DNA of 64,000 bases. Origin: Craterostigma plantagineum (taxonomy: Eukaryota > Streptophyta > Magnoliopsida > Lamiales > Linderniaceae). Below the pieces are notes generated by a model. That model saw nothing but the letters and a program-made list of their open reading frames with translations. It searched no databases and was not told the DNA's origin. The translations under genes were made by a program, and so were the position numbers. The number at the start of each line of letters is the position of its first letter. Positions within the stretch are counted from its first letter, which is position 1. Location of the stretch: NCBI GenBank assembly GCA_027422505.1, contig JAPQWV010000018.1, positions 11,798,001 through 11,862,000 of the forward strand, given 5' to 3'. Of this stretch, positions 53,374-63,234 are shown in pieces.

Positions 53374-56300
53374 TATATGCAGAGTATGTTATTTCCCGGA
53401 AAGCAGTACGAATATCAATGTTATATCAACGTTTCAAAATGTCACGTTATTTTCAAAAATCGTTTCAACGATATCACCTAGTTATTTGCAGGCGTTTCGG
53501 GATTGTCTCACAGAAAAGTAAATAGGAGAAAGTAAAGTGAGACGGGATTTTTATACCGGTTATATCCCCAATAGGGGTTTAATCCTGTCCTTGGGGTGTG
53601 ATCTCCCCAAGAGTTCCAATCAATCACTAAATATTACCGGTTCTAGTAACAATATAATTGACCCATACACAAGCGAAGCACTATGGATACTAGACCTCGT
53701 TCTAGGTTGTCGCACGCCAAGTTTCCATCTACGTCGTTTACCTAGGAAACCAATTCCCCGACTGGATGCAGCTTGCTACCGGGCCACCGAATCCACCAAA
53801 TTCTCCCCTCCACGTGAGAAAGACTCCACTCGTGCTCCTTTGTGCGCTCAACACGTCCGAAGACAAATCACGTCCGAAGACAAAGGGTTTAGGGTAGGGT
53901 GTTGCTAAAGATCGCTCACGGGTACAGATTCGCAAATGGAAGCTCAACACAGACTGCGAGTTTTTTGCAAGTTAAAGCTAGAAACAGTCTAAGGAATTCG
54001 ATGGCTTGTGTGTTCGTTTTGTACCCTTCAACGTGAGTGTTTTTCTTCTATACAGTCCCGCGAATAGCTTCTACACTTCACAAGGAAAGTTAAGCACAGA
54101 ATATGCAAGAGACAGCTCAGTTATCACGTGCATTAACTCAAAGAATCATGCCAAGAATAAACCAATTAAGATCAAGGTCAAACATGATCATTTACCATAA
54201 ATACCACAGATTAACTTTCATTCCAGTGTAATCTCATCCGTTTGTCAGCATATTCCATATATAATTCCACTCAGCATATTATCGATACTAAGCTCAATCA
54301 ACTGATTTCTTTCCCAAAATATGATAGCCAATTCGCACAGAGAAAGATTTGATTTACTGAGTGTAATGCAAAGCATACTTTTCATTTATGGTGATCTCAT
54401 CCGATTTCAGCACATTCCATAAATAGACTAAATCAGCATCTTACCACATATAAGCCCAATTAAATAATCACTTTCAAAAATATAAATCCTAAGTTGCATA
54501 AGGAAAGATAGAACATGATTCATTTAAGAGTCAAATAAGATATCACTTAAACGGATATATCATTGATATTCTTTCGTAAAATAAATCAGTCACATGTTAG
54601 CACTCAAGCAGAATATCTTTTCCATATATAGCACGCATTCATATGTGGGTGATCACATCGATATTCTTTCCTAAAATAACTCAATAACATGTTCACCTTA
54701 AACAGAATATCTTTTCCTTATATATAGCATACAGTCGTTCATAGGTGATCACTTCGATATTCTTCCCTAAACTAACTTATTCTCACAGACAGTTAACATA
54801 TCACTCAAAATGCAGAGTATGTTATTTCCCGGAAAGCAGTACGAGTATCAACATTATCGCCCTAACCGTGTTTCAAAATGTCACGTTATTTTCAGAAATC
54901 GTTTCAACGATATCACCTAGCTATTTGCAGGCATTTCGGGTTTGTCTCACAGAAAAGTAAATAGCAGAAAGTAAAGTGAGACTGGATTTTTATACAGGTT
55001 ATATCCCCAATTGGGGTTTAATTCTGTCCCTGGGGTGTGATCTCCCCAAGAGTTCCAATCAATCACTAAGTATTACCAGTTCTGGTTACAAAATAATTGA
55101 CCCGTACACAACTGAAGCACTATGGATACTAGACCTCGTTCTACGGTGTCGCACGCCAAGTTTCGATCCACGCCGTTTACCTATGAAACCAATTCCCCGA
55201 CTGGATGCAGCTTGCTACCGAAGGGCCACCGAATCCACCAAATTCGCCCCTCCACGTGCGAAAGACTCCGCTCGTGCTCCTTTGTGCGCTCAACACGTCC
55301 GAAGACAAATCACGTCCGAAGACAAAGGTTTTTGGGTAGGGTGTTGCTAAAGATCGCTCACGGGTACAGATTTGCAAATGAAATCTCAACACAAACTGCG
55401 ATTGTTTTGCAAGTTAAAGCTCAAAACAGTCTAAGGAAATTGATGGCTTGTGTGTCCGTTTTGTACCCGTCAACGTGTAGTATTTTTTTTCTATATAGCC
55501 CTGCGGATAGCTTCTACACTTCACAAGAAAAGTTAAGCACAGAATATGCAAGAGACAGCTCAATTATCACGTGCATTAACTCAAAGAATCATGCCAAGAA
55601 TAAACCAATTAAGCTCAACGGTCAAACATGATCATTTACCATAAATACCACAGATTAACTTTCATTCCACTGTAATCTCATCCGTTTGTCAGCATATTAC
55701 ATATATAATTCCACTCAACATATTATCGATGGTAAGCTCAATCAACTGATTTCTTTCCCAAACTATGATAGCCAATTCGCACAGAAAAAGATTTGATTTG
55801 CTGAGTATAATGCAAAGCATACTTTCTATGTATGGTGATAATCCGATTTCAGCACATTCCATAAATAGACTCAATCAGCATCTTACCACATATAAGCCCA
55901 ATAACTTAATCACTTTCCAAAATATAAATCCTAAGTCGCATAAGGAAAGATAGACCATGATTCACTGATTTAAGAGTCAAATAAGATAGTACTCAAACGG
56001 ATATATCATTGATATTCTTTCCTAAAATAAATAACCACATGTAAGCACTCAAGCAGAATATCTTTTCCATATATAGCACACATTTATATCCGGGTGATCA
56101 CATCGTTATTCTTTCCTAAAATAACTCAATCACATGTACAGCTCAAACAAAATATATTTTCCATATATATAGCATACAGTCGTTCATAGGTGATCACTTC
56201 GATATTCTTTCCTAAAATAACTTATTCTCACAGACAGTTCGCATATCACTCAACATAGCACACATTGAGATTTCAATTCATGCAAAACGGCTCATATCCA

Positions 56301-56510
56301 GGTGATCACAACAATGTTCCAGTTAAGCACAAAATCACATATACTCGATTTTCTTAACGACTTAAATCATATTGAAGCACTTAATCGAATATTTTCACAT
56401 ACCTAAACATCATAAATCATACATATCGAGTTTTCTAAATTGTACCCCCATAATATATAATTACTTGGAATAATCAAAACTCTCATAAACATTTGGACCA
56501 GAAAGGTCTA
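53374..56510 (-). repeat. Element A 5' LTR, remainder, with internal tandem duplication
   Basis: Two successive LTR segments are present. Bases 53378-54810 match 30611-32045, and the sequence then jumps back at 54811 (TGCAGAGTATG...) and runs to 56510, matching 30611-32321. The units differ from each other at many positions, so the duplication is not recent. The final bases read GGTCTA without the CA of the 3' LTR. ORFs here (53148-53525, 55122-55631 and others) are LTR shadows. Confidence 0.85.
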
Positions 56511-56721
56511 AATAAACTATTTTCCTTTTGCTAAATGCTATTTAGCTCGATAAAAGTTGAAACAAAATATATATTTCCTTTCAGTAAGACCCCTTTAATA
56601 TTTAATTCTGCAACTTTTTTAAAATAATGTTTCCAATAGAAATCAATTATCTAACCTTTAACGAAGTATTTTACATGCCTTGCATTTACATAACAGTACA
56701 AAGAAAAGAAACAACTGAGTT
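56511..56721. other. Unassigned flank between elements A and C
   Basis: AT-rich non-coding DNA. The last part (56658-56702) resembles 59099-59143 on the other side of element C, so element C entered a short local duplication. Confidence 0.45.
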
Positions 56722-56726
56722 CAGTC

Positions 56727-57214
56727 TGTTGGGGTTGAGCGGTAATTCTTCGGGTCCAGCGGAAGGTTTATTTTGGATCCCCGGCGATTTTGTTTGGACA
56801 ATATAAAGCCAAAATGACAACAAGAGAGAACACGAGATTTTTACGTGGTTTGGCCAATACCGCCTACCTCCACGGAGAGCACTTATTTTACTATATTTGA
56901 GAATATTACACCGTACAAAATAACGCTCGTGTTTAAACTCAAACCCGAGACCCCTTAACCACTCGGGTAATATTTTTGTACCTATTCCCAACTACCCCAG
57001 TAAAACTAAAACCCGCTCTCACCCTTATCCACCCGGACAAGATTTTTTTTCACTCTCTCTCTCTCTCACCCCTCTCTGTCGTTGATTTGGGACATCAATA
57101 ACATTGAACAACTAAGCCTATTTATAGGCATTGGAAGCACAATACGTAAGTGCTTAGATCATAGGAGATCAAACTGAATTTGATCTCCTTCTTCTACATG
57201 TTGAAAAATCAACA
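56727..57214 (-). repeat. Element C 3' LTR
   Basis: 488 bp with a TATA box (minus TATAAATA, 57119-57126), a CT microsatellite near 57050-57080 and the plant Copia signature ACGTGGTTTGGCCAA. It differs from its partner at roughly a dozen positions. Confidence 0.93.
57119..57126 (-). promoter_or_regulatory. TATA box in element C 3' LTR
   Basis: The minus strand reads TATAAATA. The equivalent in the 5' LTR (58979-58986) reads TATCAATA. Confidence 0.6.
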
Positions 57215-57232
57215 ATTCTCCCCCTTTTCAAC
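57215..57232 (-). other. Element C polypurine tract
   Basis: The minus strand reads GAAAAGGGGGAGAAT next to the LTR start TGTTGATTTTTC. Confidence 0.85.
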
Positions 57233-57367
57233 ATCTGCGCCTTCTTTAGAGAGCATTCCAGCGTACCCAAGAATGAGAGCAACCCGTTCGTAAATACCAC
57301 GAACATCCATTGGTCTTCCTTGTACCAGCTACACATATTCGAATCAAGCATTCAAGTCCTACCAACT

Positions 57368-58435
57368 TTATTCACCCGCGGCCAATCCTATGTGCGGCTG
57401 CCGAACCGACTCTACCCGTCGATTCTGAAGAGGGACTTTGATCTTCACAGTTCCAACACCACGAACCGCATGACGGTATCCATCAGCCATGGAAATCGAA
57501 CCTCTTCGTATCTTCTGGAACGTATCAAAATATCTTCTTTCGGAGCAAATATGGTACTTCGACCCCGAATCTAATATCCGTTCATCCTGAGAACGAGCGT
57601 CATCATTGTAGACCGTGAGAACATCTACAACATCATCCGTATTCTGTGCTATCATGGTTGTGGAATTTTTCTCTCCGTTCTTGTCCTTCCTCCAAGTCGG
57701 ACAATTCCTCTTGATGTGTCCCGGCTCACCACACTTGTAACACACAATGCCCTTCCTGCCATCCTTTGATTTGGACCTGCTGCTACCTCCAAATTCCCTG
57801 GCGTGAAACCTTCCTCTACGATTCTCCCCGTGTATAGCCAACGTCGAATTTTGACTATCCCCATAATTTGATCGTCTCCTCTTTTCATGCGCCAAAAGAG
57901 TTGACTGTACATCCACCATCTTCACCGTCGTCTTTCCGTACAAGAAGGTTGTGACCAAATTATCATAAGAATCAGGAAGCGAGGTAAGAAGTAAAAGGGC
58001 TTTATCTTCTTCGTCCAACTTTACTTCAACTTTTATAAGTTGATCCACAAGTCCGTTGAACACGCTAATATGATCCATGAGATTACCACCTTCCTCGATC
58101 TTCAGCCGGTACAGCTCCCGCTTCAGATCTAACTTTGTGGTTAAGTTCTTCCCGAGATGCAACTCCTCCAACTTCGCCCACAAGTCTGGTGCAGAATCCT
58201 CATTCACAACATTATTAATAATGTTATCCGCAATGTACAGACGGATTATGCTGACACATCTTGACCCCAAATCCTCCCAGTCTTCTTTCGTCATTTTCTC
58301 CGGCTTTCCCTTTTTTCCTTTCAAAGCCTTAGCCAAACCTTGGTGAACAAGGATATCCTTCACTCGTCTCTGCCACAGAGTGAAACTCCCCGTACCATCA
58401 AATTGCCGTACTTTGAAACTACTTTCTGTAGCCAT
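57368..58435 (-). CDS. gag: Element C Gag with protease stub (355 aa)
   Basis: The frame starts at MATESSFKVRQFDGTGSFTL and is uninterrupted. The UBN2-type Gag domain covers about residues 1-190 (LWQRRVKDILVHQGL, TTKLDLKRELYRLK, LLLTSLPDSYDNLV). A basic linker leads to the knuckle CYKCGEPGHIKRNC near residues 232-245. The protease active-site region appears as ILDSGSKYHICSERRYF, where relatives have DSGAS, and the frame then leaves homology and stops. A complete Gag could package RNA using enzymes supplied by an autonomous relative (inference). The 57215-57367 remainder shows no clear domain. Confidence 0.93.
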   Translation of the reverse strand: MATESSFKVRQFDGTGSFTLWQRRVKDILVHQGLAKALKGKKGKPEKMTKEDWEDLGSRCVSIIRLYIADNIINNVVNEDSAPDLWAKLEELHLGKNLTTKLDLKRELYRLKIEEGGNLMDHISVFNGLVDQLIKVEVKLDEEDKALLLLTSLPDSYDNLVTTFLYGKTTVKMVDVQSTLLAHEKRRRSNYGDSQNSTLAIHGENRRGRFHAREFGGSSRSKSKDGRKGIVCYKCGEPGHIKRNCPTWRKDKNGEKNSTTMIAQNTDDVVDVLTVYNDDARSQDERILDSGSKYHICSERRYFDTFQKIRRGSISMADGYRHAVRGVGTVKIKVPLQNRRVESVRQPHIGLAAGE

Positions 58436-58570
58436 TATCCTTGCAGAGATTCAACAGCTCTTGGCCCGACACTGGCTTCCCCGTAACGAACCTTCTTAAT
58501 ATCTTTTCAGATGTGGAAGATCAGACAAAGCTGCAACCACAGAGCATACTCAGAATATCAATTAGGCTTG

Positions 58571-58582
58571 GCTCTGATACCA
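58571..58582 (-). other. Element C primer binding site
   Basis: The minus strand reads TGGTATCAGAGC, a perfect initiator-Met-tRNA site two bases inside the 5' LTR. Confidence 0.93.
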
Positions 58583-58584
58583 CT

Positions 58585-59077
58585 TGTTGGGGTTGAGCGG
58601 TTATTCTTCGGGTCCAGCGGAAGGTTTATTTTGGATCCCCGTCGATTTTATTTGGACAATATAAAGCCAAAATGACAACAAGAGAGAACACGAGATTTTT
58701 ACGTGGTTCGGCCAATACCGCCTACCTCCACGGAGAGCACTTATTTTACTATATTTGAGAATATTACACCGTACAAAATAATGCTGGTGTTTAAACTCAA
58801 ACCCGAGACCCCTTACCCACTCGGGTAATAGTTTTGTACCTATTCTCAACTACCCCAGTAAGACTAAAACCCGCTCTCACCCTTATCCACCCGGACAAGA
58901 TTTTTTTTTCACTCTCTCTCTCTCTCTCACCCCTCTCTCTCTCGTTGATTTGGGATATCAATAACATTGAACAACTAAGCCTATTGATAGGCATTGGAAG
59001 CACAATACGTAAGTGCTTAGATCATAGGAGATCAAATTGAATTTGATCTCCTTCTTCTACATGTTGAAAAATCAACA
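58585..59077 (-). repeat. Element C 5' LTR
   Basis: 493 bp, partner of 56727-57214. Differences include GGTTATTC for GGTAATTC, an expanded CT run, and a T-to-G change in the TATA box. Confidence 0.93.
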
Positions 59078-59082
59078 CAGTC

Positions 59083-59361
59083 AGTTCGAAAAAAAAATAA
59101 CGAAGTATTTTACATGCCTTGCATTTAAATAACAGAACAAACAAAACGAAAATTAGCACCAAATATTATATTGAACAAACGGTGTGTTATGTACGTATAG
59201 TTAATTTAAATCGTCTAAGAAAAACATAGGAAAACAAGTCGATATTTTGTTTAACAAACTTACTGTCAGTTACAGTCATTTGACATGGTTTGATCATTGA
59301 GGAGACGACATAGTTTGTAATCTATACTCTTTTACAAAGCCTCTCATGGATAAAAATCGGG
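59083..59361. other. Unassigned AT-rich flank right of element C
   Basis: No gene or element is recognised. It starts with an A run and a second copy of the ~45-bp sequence seen at 56658-56702. Confidence 0.4.
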
Positions 59362-59745
59362 GCAATTTGATTTCAGGCCCCAACGTAAGTTTCATTTAGG
59401 TTTCAGGCCCCTGTCAGAAAATTTATAGTTTTAAGGACCCGATACACTTAAGTGTCTTTGGTACCACTCCATGGACCTATATTAACACTTCATGGACCTG
59501 CAGTTCATGGTTCTGCAGCACCAATTCATCGTTCTGCAGTACCACTTCATCGTTCTGGCAGTACCACTTCATTGTTCTGTAATAACACAAAACGATAGTC
59601 CGATACCAGTTAATATCACTGGATAACACTTGCGTAAATTTTAGATCCTTATCTCTAAATTTTACAAAAATCGGGTCCTTAATCTTAAAATTTTCTGACA
59701 GGTGCCTGAAACCTAAATTAAAACATATTTTGGGGCCGAAACTTA
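59362..59745. mobile_element. Foldback or MITE-like element with ~70-bp inverted repeats
   Basis: The arm at about 59366-59442 (AGGTTTCAGGCCCCTGTCAG, then AAGGACCCGAT) is the inverse of 59660-59735 (ATCGGGTCCTTAAT, then CTGACAGGTGCCTGAAACCT), with few mismatches over some 70 bp. The interior is non-coding. Long arms suggest a Mutator-type MITE, but I cannot define a target duplication. Confidence 0.65.
59464..59578. repeat. ~22-bp minisatellite inside the inverted repeat
   Basis: Four to five degenerate copies of a unit like GTTCTGCAGTACCACTTCATC lie in tandem. They occupy the loop between the two arms. Confidence 0.75.
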
Positions 59746-59896
59746 ATTAATACATAAAAATATCAATGATCCGTCAATTTAATTAAATAGTTATTTACAG
59801 TTTTACCCTTAATTTCTTAATAATAAATTTATCCTTGATATTTTAATTCATGTTTATCCTTAAATCAAAATTTTATTTTTGAATAACTTAATTAAT
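59746..59896. other. Unassigned AT-rich stretch before element D
   Basis: No coding or repeat signal is seen in this short interval. Confidence 0.4.
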
Positions 59897-60339
59897 TGTA
59901 ATACCCGCAAAAATTATACGGGATTATTTTAATAATATTCGGAATGTGTGGAGTCGTCGAAAAAACACCGATTTCTTCCCGAGCCGAGCCAAGAATTTAG
60001 AATTGAACCCGAAAAATTTAAAAAGGGCCCAAAATGATTATGGGATAAATGAAGAATAAAGGCCCAAGTGTGAGAGATAGATTAAAGGTTAGGAATTTTG
60101 GCCCAATAATATAAATAATAAATATATACATATATAGGGGCCGAACATTAATATTTGAGAGGGGCCTCCTAACACCTCACCAACTTAATATATCTAACCC
60201 TATTTTGTCCATAGTATATATTATTAGTGGAATAAGAAACAAAACAAAAAAAAAATAAAAGTAAAAAAAATAAAACAAACAAAAAAATAACAAACCTAAT
60301 GCAACACCTTACTACACCAAGATAAGAATTAACAAATCA

Positions 60340-60690
60340 AATAGAAGAAAACAAGGAAAAATGGCGAGAGAGATGAAAAGGAAGAAAGGAAGAAAGGAGA
60401 GAGACCAGACCAAGAACTTGAGACAAAGAACTAAGTCATTATACACCTCATAGTGGTATGGAGACAAGACCAAAACCACCTAATACACCTCTCTACCCGT
60501 ATGGAGCCAAGATAAATAAAGGCAAAGGAAAATGTAAAGGAGAGAGAGGAGAGGCCGAGAGAAAGAAAGAGAGAAAGAAAGGAAAAAGGGAGAAAGGAAA
60601 GCAAGAAAGAGGGAGAGGCCTAGAGAGAGGGAGAAAGGGAGAGAAAGAAAAAGAGAGAAACAAGGAAAGGAGAAGAAAAATCTCCGAAAG
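60340..60690 (+). repeat. GA-rich polypurine tract in element D LTR
   Basis: Almost all bases are A or G on the plus strand, with GAGAGA, GAAAGAAAG and GGGAGA words. GA-rich tracts near LTR promoters can bind GAGA-type factors; whether this one does is unknown. Confidence 0.75.
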
Positions 60691-61081
60691 CTCGGGATCG
60701 AAGCTCTCGGGTCAGGATCACACGGAAACACCCCGTGATTTAGCTTTCTACAGACGTAACGCGTGCGTAAACATATTTTTAATTCGTGATTTCTACGTGT
60801 GCACGGTTCTTTTGATCCATACGTGTTTATGTGCTCAAGGCGAATTTTCTTGCATAAATTTCGCATTATATGCTTATGTAAATTTCGGCCATGCATAGAA
60901 TTAAATTCGGCCATCCATCCAAAATTCAGGTGATCTAGGGAGATGAAATATATTAGGGTTGGAAAGTAGAAGTAGGATTTTTTAGGGTGAATTGGAAAAT
61001 TTGAGTATTAGCGCAAATTAGGGTTTTCTAGGGTTTCTTTTAAATTCAAAGGTCTAAAATAAATATATAAAACTCGGCCAG

Positions 61082-61377
61082 GGACTTCTTTGCAATATTC
61101 AGCATTTCCGAGGTGTTAAATAAATATTTTAAAGTCGATTAGGGCATTGGAGCAATCTTCAAATTTCTGAGGTGCTAAATATTTTTAAAGTCGATTGGGG
61201 CCTTAGAACAATTTTCAGAATTTCGGAGGTGCTTAATAAATATTTTTAAAATCGGACGGGGTCTTTGAGCAATGTTCAGAATCTCCAAGGAGTTAAATAA
61301 ATATTAAAAAAACTCAAATGGGGTCTTTGTGCAATTTTCAGAATCTCCGAGGGGTTAAATAAAAGTTAAATATTCGG
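61082..61377. repeat. ~60-bp tandem repeats in element D LTR (five units)
   Basis: Units start near 61082, 61142, 61199, 61258 and 61319 and share GCAATNTTCAGAATNTCNGA, then GGTGTTAAATAAATATTTT-like sequence. Divergence between units is considerable, so the array is old. Confidence 0.82.
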
Positions 61378-61463
61378 TTGGGGTTAATTGTAAATTTTCG
61401 TAAGTTTCGGGACAAAATTTCTAAAAATTTGGGAAAGATCCGAAAATTTATAACCCGACCGGG

Positions 61464-61808
61464 GTTGGACATGTATCGGCTCACCACTCCCACTGCATGG
61501 GCAATGTCCGGTCTCGTACACACCATGGCAAACATCAAACTTCCAATCGCGGATGCATACGGCACTCGATCTTCATTGGATGGACACATATCGGCAACTT
61601 GAAGTTAGCAGCAAGAGGAGTGGATATTGGCTTGCTTTCTTGCATGTTGAACCTTCGCAGGACTTTCTTCAAGTTCTTTTGAGAAAGCCAGATCTTCCTA
61701 TTGCTTCTGTCTCGAGAGATTTGTACGCCAAGAATTTTGTTTGCCTGTCCCAAGTCCTTCATTTCGAATTCACCAGCGAGTTGAATCTTCAGATCATTGA
61801 TGCGATCT
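61464..61808 (-). pseudogene. Captured Copia RT/RNase H fragment in element D LTR
   Basis: The minus strand encodes the Tork-type segment between RT and RNase H: MKDLGQANKILGVQISRD, KKVLRRFNMQESKPISTPLA and, after a frameshift near 61590, VPYASAIGSLMFAMVCTRPD. It lies antisense to element D inside its LTR, flanked directly by LTR-type sequence. No LTRs or target duplication of its own are seen, so it looks like a fragment captured by repair or template switching. Confidence 0.8.
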
Positions 61809-63073
61809 TTGGTAGAATCCGGATAGATTTGTAGTTTCTGAAAAATTCGGGACTTAAACTAAAAATTTTAAAAATTATGGCAAATTTGTAATTTCTGAAA
61901 ATTTTCGGGACATAAACTGAACTTTTAAAATCCGGGGCAGATTTGTAAATTTGAGAAAATTTTCGGGTATTAAATAAATTTTGAGGATAATTTTCTGGTC
62001 GTTTTATAATTATCAAAGATTTTCGAATTCTAAGTTAAAACTTTCAAATTCGCGTCCTTAAAAGTAAAATTATGAGTTTGTGGGGTTTTAAAGGTAAAAT
62101 TTGGAAAAATATTTTTAAATTAGGAGTTTAAGTATTATGTTGGAAATTTGGGACTTAGAGTAAAAAGGATTAAATTTTGGAACCCTTAGTGAAATTCGGA
62201 TGGAGAGTTCGGTGAGAAAGGTTTCAGGCCGAGTAGTTCGGAACGAGGGCTTTGGCCCGATTATTTAGAGTACGATAGTTTTCGGATCGGGCCGAGCTGA
62301 TACCTGGGCCGATACATGATATAGAGATTTGCATTTTTATGTGTTGCGCTTTACTTGCACGACATTTACATACACGTGTTACGAGGGGAGAGGATCGTGC
62401 GGAGTCACAATAATATCGTACAGTGATGTTGAGTGGGGTAGTTTATGACCGAGTGATGGTCGTCGAATTGTATGAGTAGTGAGGTTAGGACTAAGACGCA
62501 CTATATGATTGAGATGTGGGGAGTGTGCCTCCCGAGCTAATGACCCTTGTGGGGAGCTACTGACCCCTGCGCGCGTGTTGCCTTTAGTCTAAGCCTCGTG
62601 CCCTGATGTGATGAGATGGGTTGAGATGAGATGAGATATGATAAAAGAGTCGAGCGTGCATTTTGTGAGATGTGTCGGGATGGGAGTCGAGTGAGAGCAT
62701 TTGCATTCTTGCATATTTTCATCTACTGGGCAAAAGCTCATGGTTTACTTGTAGGTACGAACAAGTCGGACGTTGAAAAACGTCACGACTAAGCGGCTGA
62801 TGGCGGTGACTCCACGGATTTTTAAGGGCTGCGCAGTACATGGGACGTGACCTATGGAGTGTTTTCAATTATATTTCTTGTTTTTACTCTTTGGGTTTCG
62901 GCCTAATAAATAAAAGTGTGTGTCATTAAACATTTTATATTTTCGAGTTTAGACTTTGGGGCTTCAGCCCAGTACTTGAATATTATTATGTTGTAAAAAG
63001 TTTTGTAATGGGCTTTCCGCTGTTTCGCTGCACCCGCCTAAATACGTAGTTTAGGGAGTCGGATCGTTACAGG

Positions 63074-63085
63074 AGGTATCAGAGC
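63074..63085 (+). other. Element D primer binding site
   Basis: AGGTATCAGAGC lies two bases after the LTR end and differs from the canonical site in its first base. Confidence 0.8.
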
Positions 63086-63234
63086 GCTAGGTTTTAGGTT
63101 CTGTAGACTGTCCATGTACTGCCGCTTAAAAGCTTGGAGTATCAACCCATGCCTGTAAGTTTTATATTCCTATGTGATTATATGTTAATAATTGTGTGCT
63201 TCTCTGTGCTATGTGGCTGTAGACAATTAAGAAA

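Larger units (their letters stand above)
33339..53399. repeat. Copy 2 of the near-identical >20 kb direct repeat
   Basis: This is the second copy of bases 1-20060, with the coordinate offset wandering between 33336 and 33339 through small indels. It contains the same four nested layers: Copia A, Gypsy G1, Gypsy G2 and Cassandra. Here the A element has both flanking LTR regions in view (30521-32323 and 53374-56510), so this copy is the better guide to the original nest. Several frames broken in copy 1 are longer here, including the A RNase H, G2 RT and G2 gag-protease frames. Confidence 0.97.
30521..56510 (-). mobile_element. Copia element A, copy 2, with nested G1, G2 and Cassandra
   Basis: The 3' LTR is on the left (30521-32323), coding remains are at 33746-38558, and the 5' LTR is on the right, split by G1 at 38671/53374. 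The right LTR has an internal 1.43 kb duplication. The flanks do not show a matching target duplication (TGAAG before 30521; AATAAAC after 56510), and the right terminus lacks the final CA, so one outer end has been altered. Confidence 0.85.
56727..59077 (-). mobile_element. Element C: compact gag-only Copia derivative (2351 bp)
   Basis: Two LTRs of 488 and 493 bp (TGTTGGGGTTGAGC...AATCAACA) flank 1370 bp. CAGTC is duplicated at 56722-56726 and 59078-59082. A perfect PBS (58571-58582) and a PPT are present. The only coding region is Gag with the first residues of protease; integrase, RT and RNase H are absent. This matches the description of TR-GAG, non-autonomous LTR elements of plants. The parent looks Tork-like from the Gag. 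Confidence 0.92.
59897..63071 (+). repeat. Element D 5' LTR (3175 bp)
   Basis: Non-coding. It contains a purine-rich tract (60340-60690), five ~60-bp tandem repeats (61082-61377), a captured Copia fragment (about 61464-61808) and a G-rich 3' part. The 146-codon frame at 60458-60898 is translated from the purine tract (Lys/Glu/Arg runs) and is not credible as a gene. Confidence 0.8.

Noticed and set aside
55122..55631. 169-codon frame in the A LTR
   Set aside because: Matching frames in the other LTR segments (30775-31134, 53537-53908, 54976-55350) are broken at different points, as expected of non-coding LTR DNA.
57050..57080. CT microsatellite as a separate feature
   Set aside because: It is a short run inside the element C LTR, also present at 58911-58943, and is described with that LTR.
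60458..60898. 146-codon Lys/Glu-rich frame
   Set aside because: It is the translation of a GA-rich tract inside the D LTR, with no homology and an equally long frame on the other strand.
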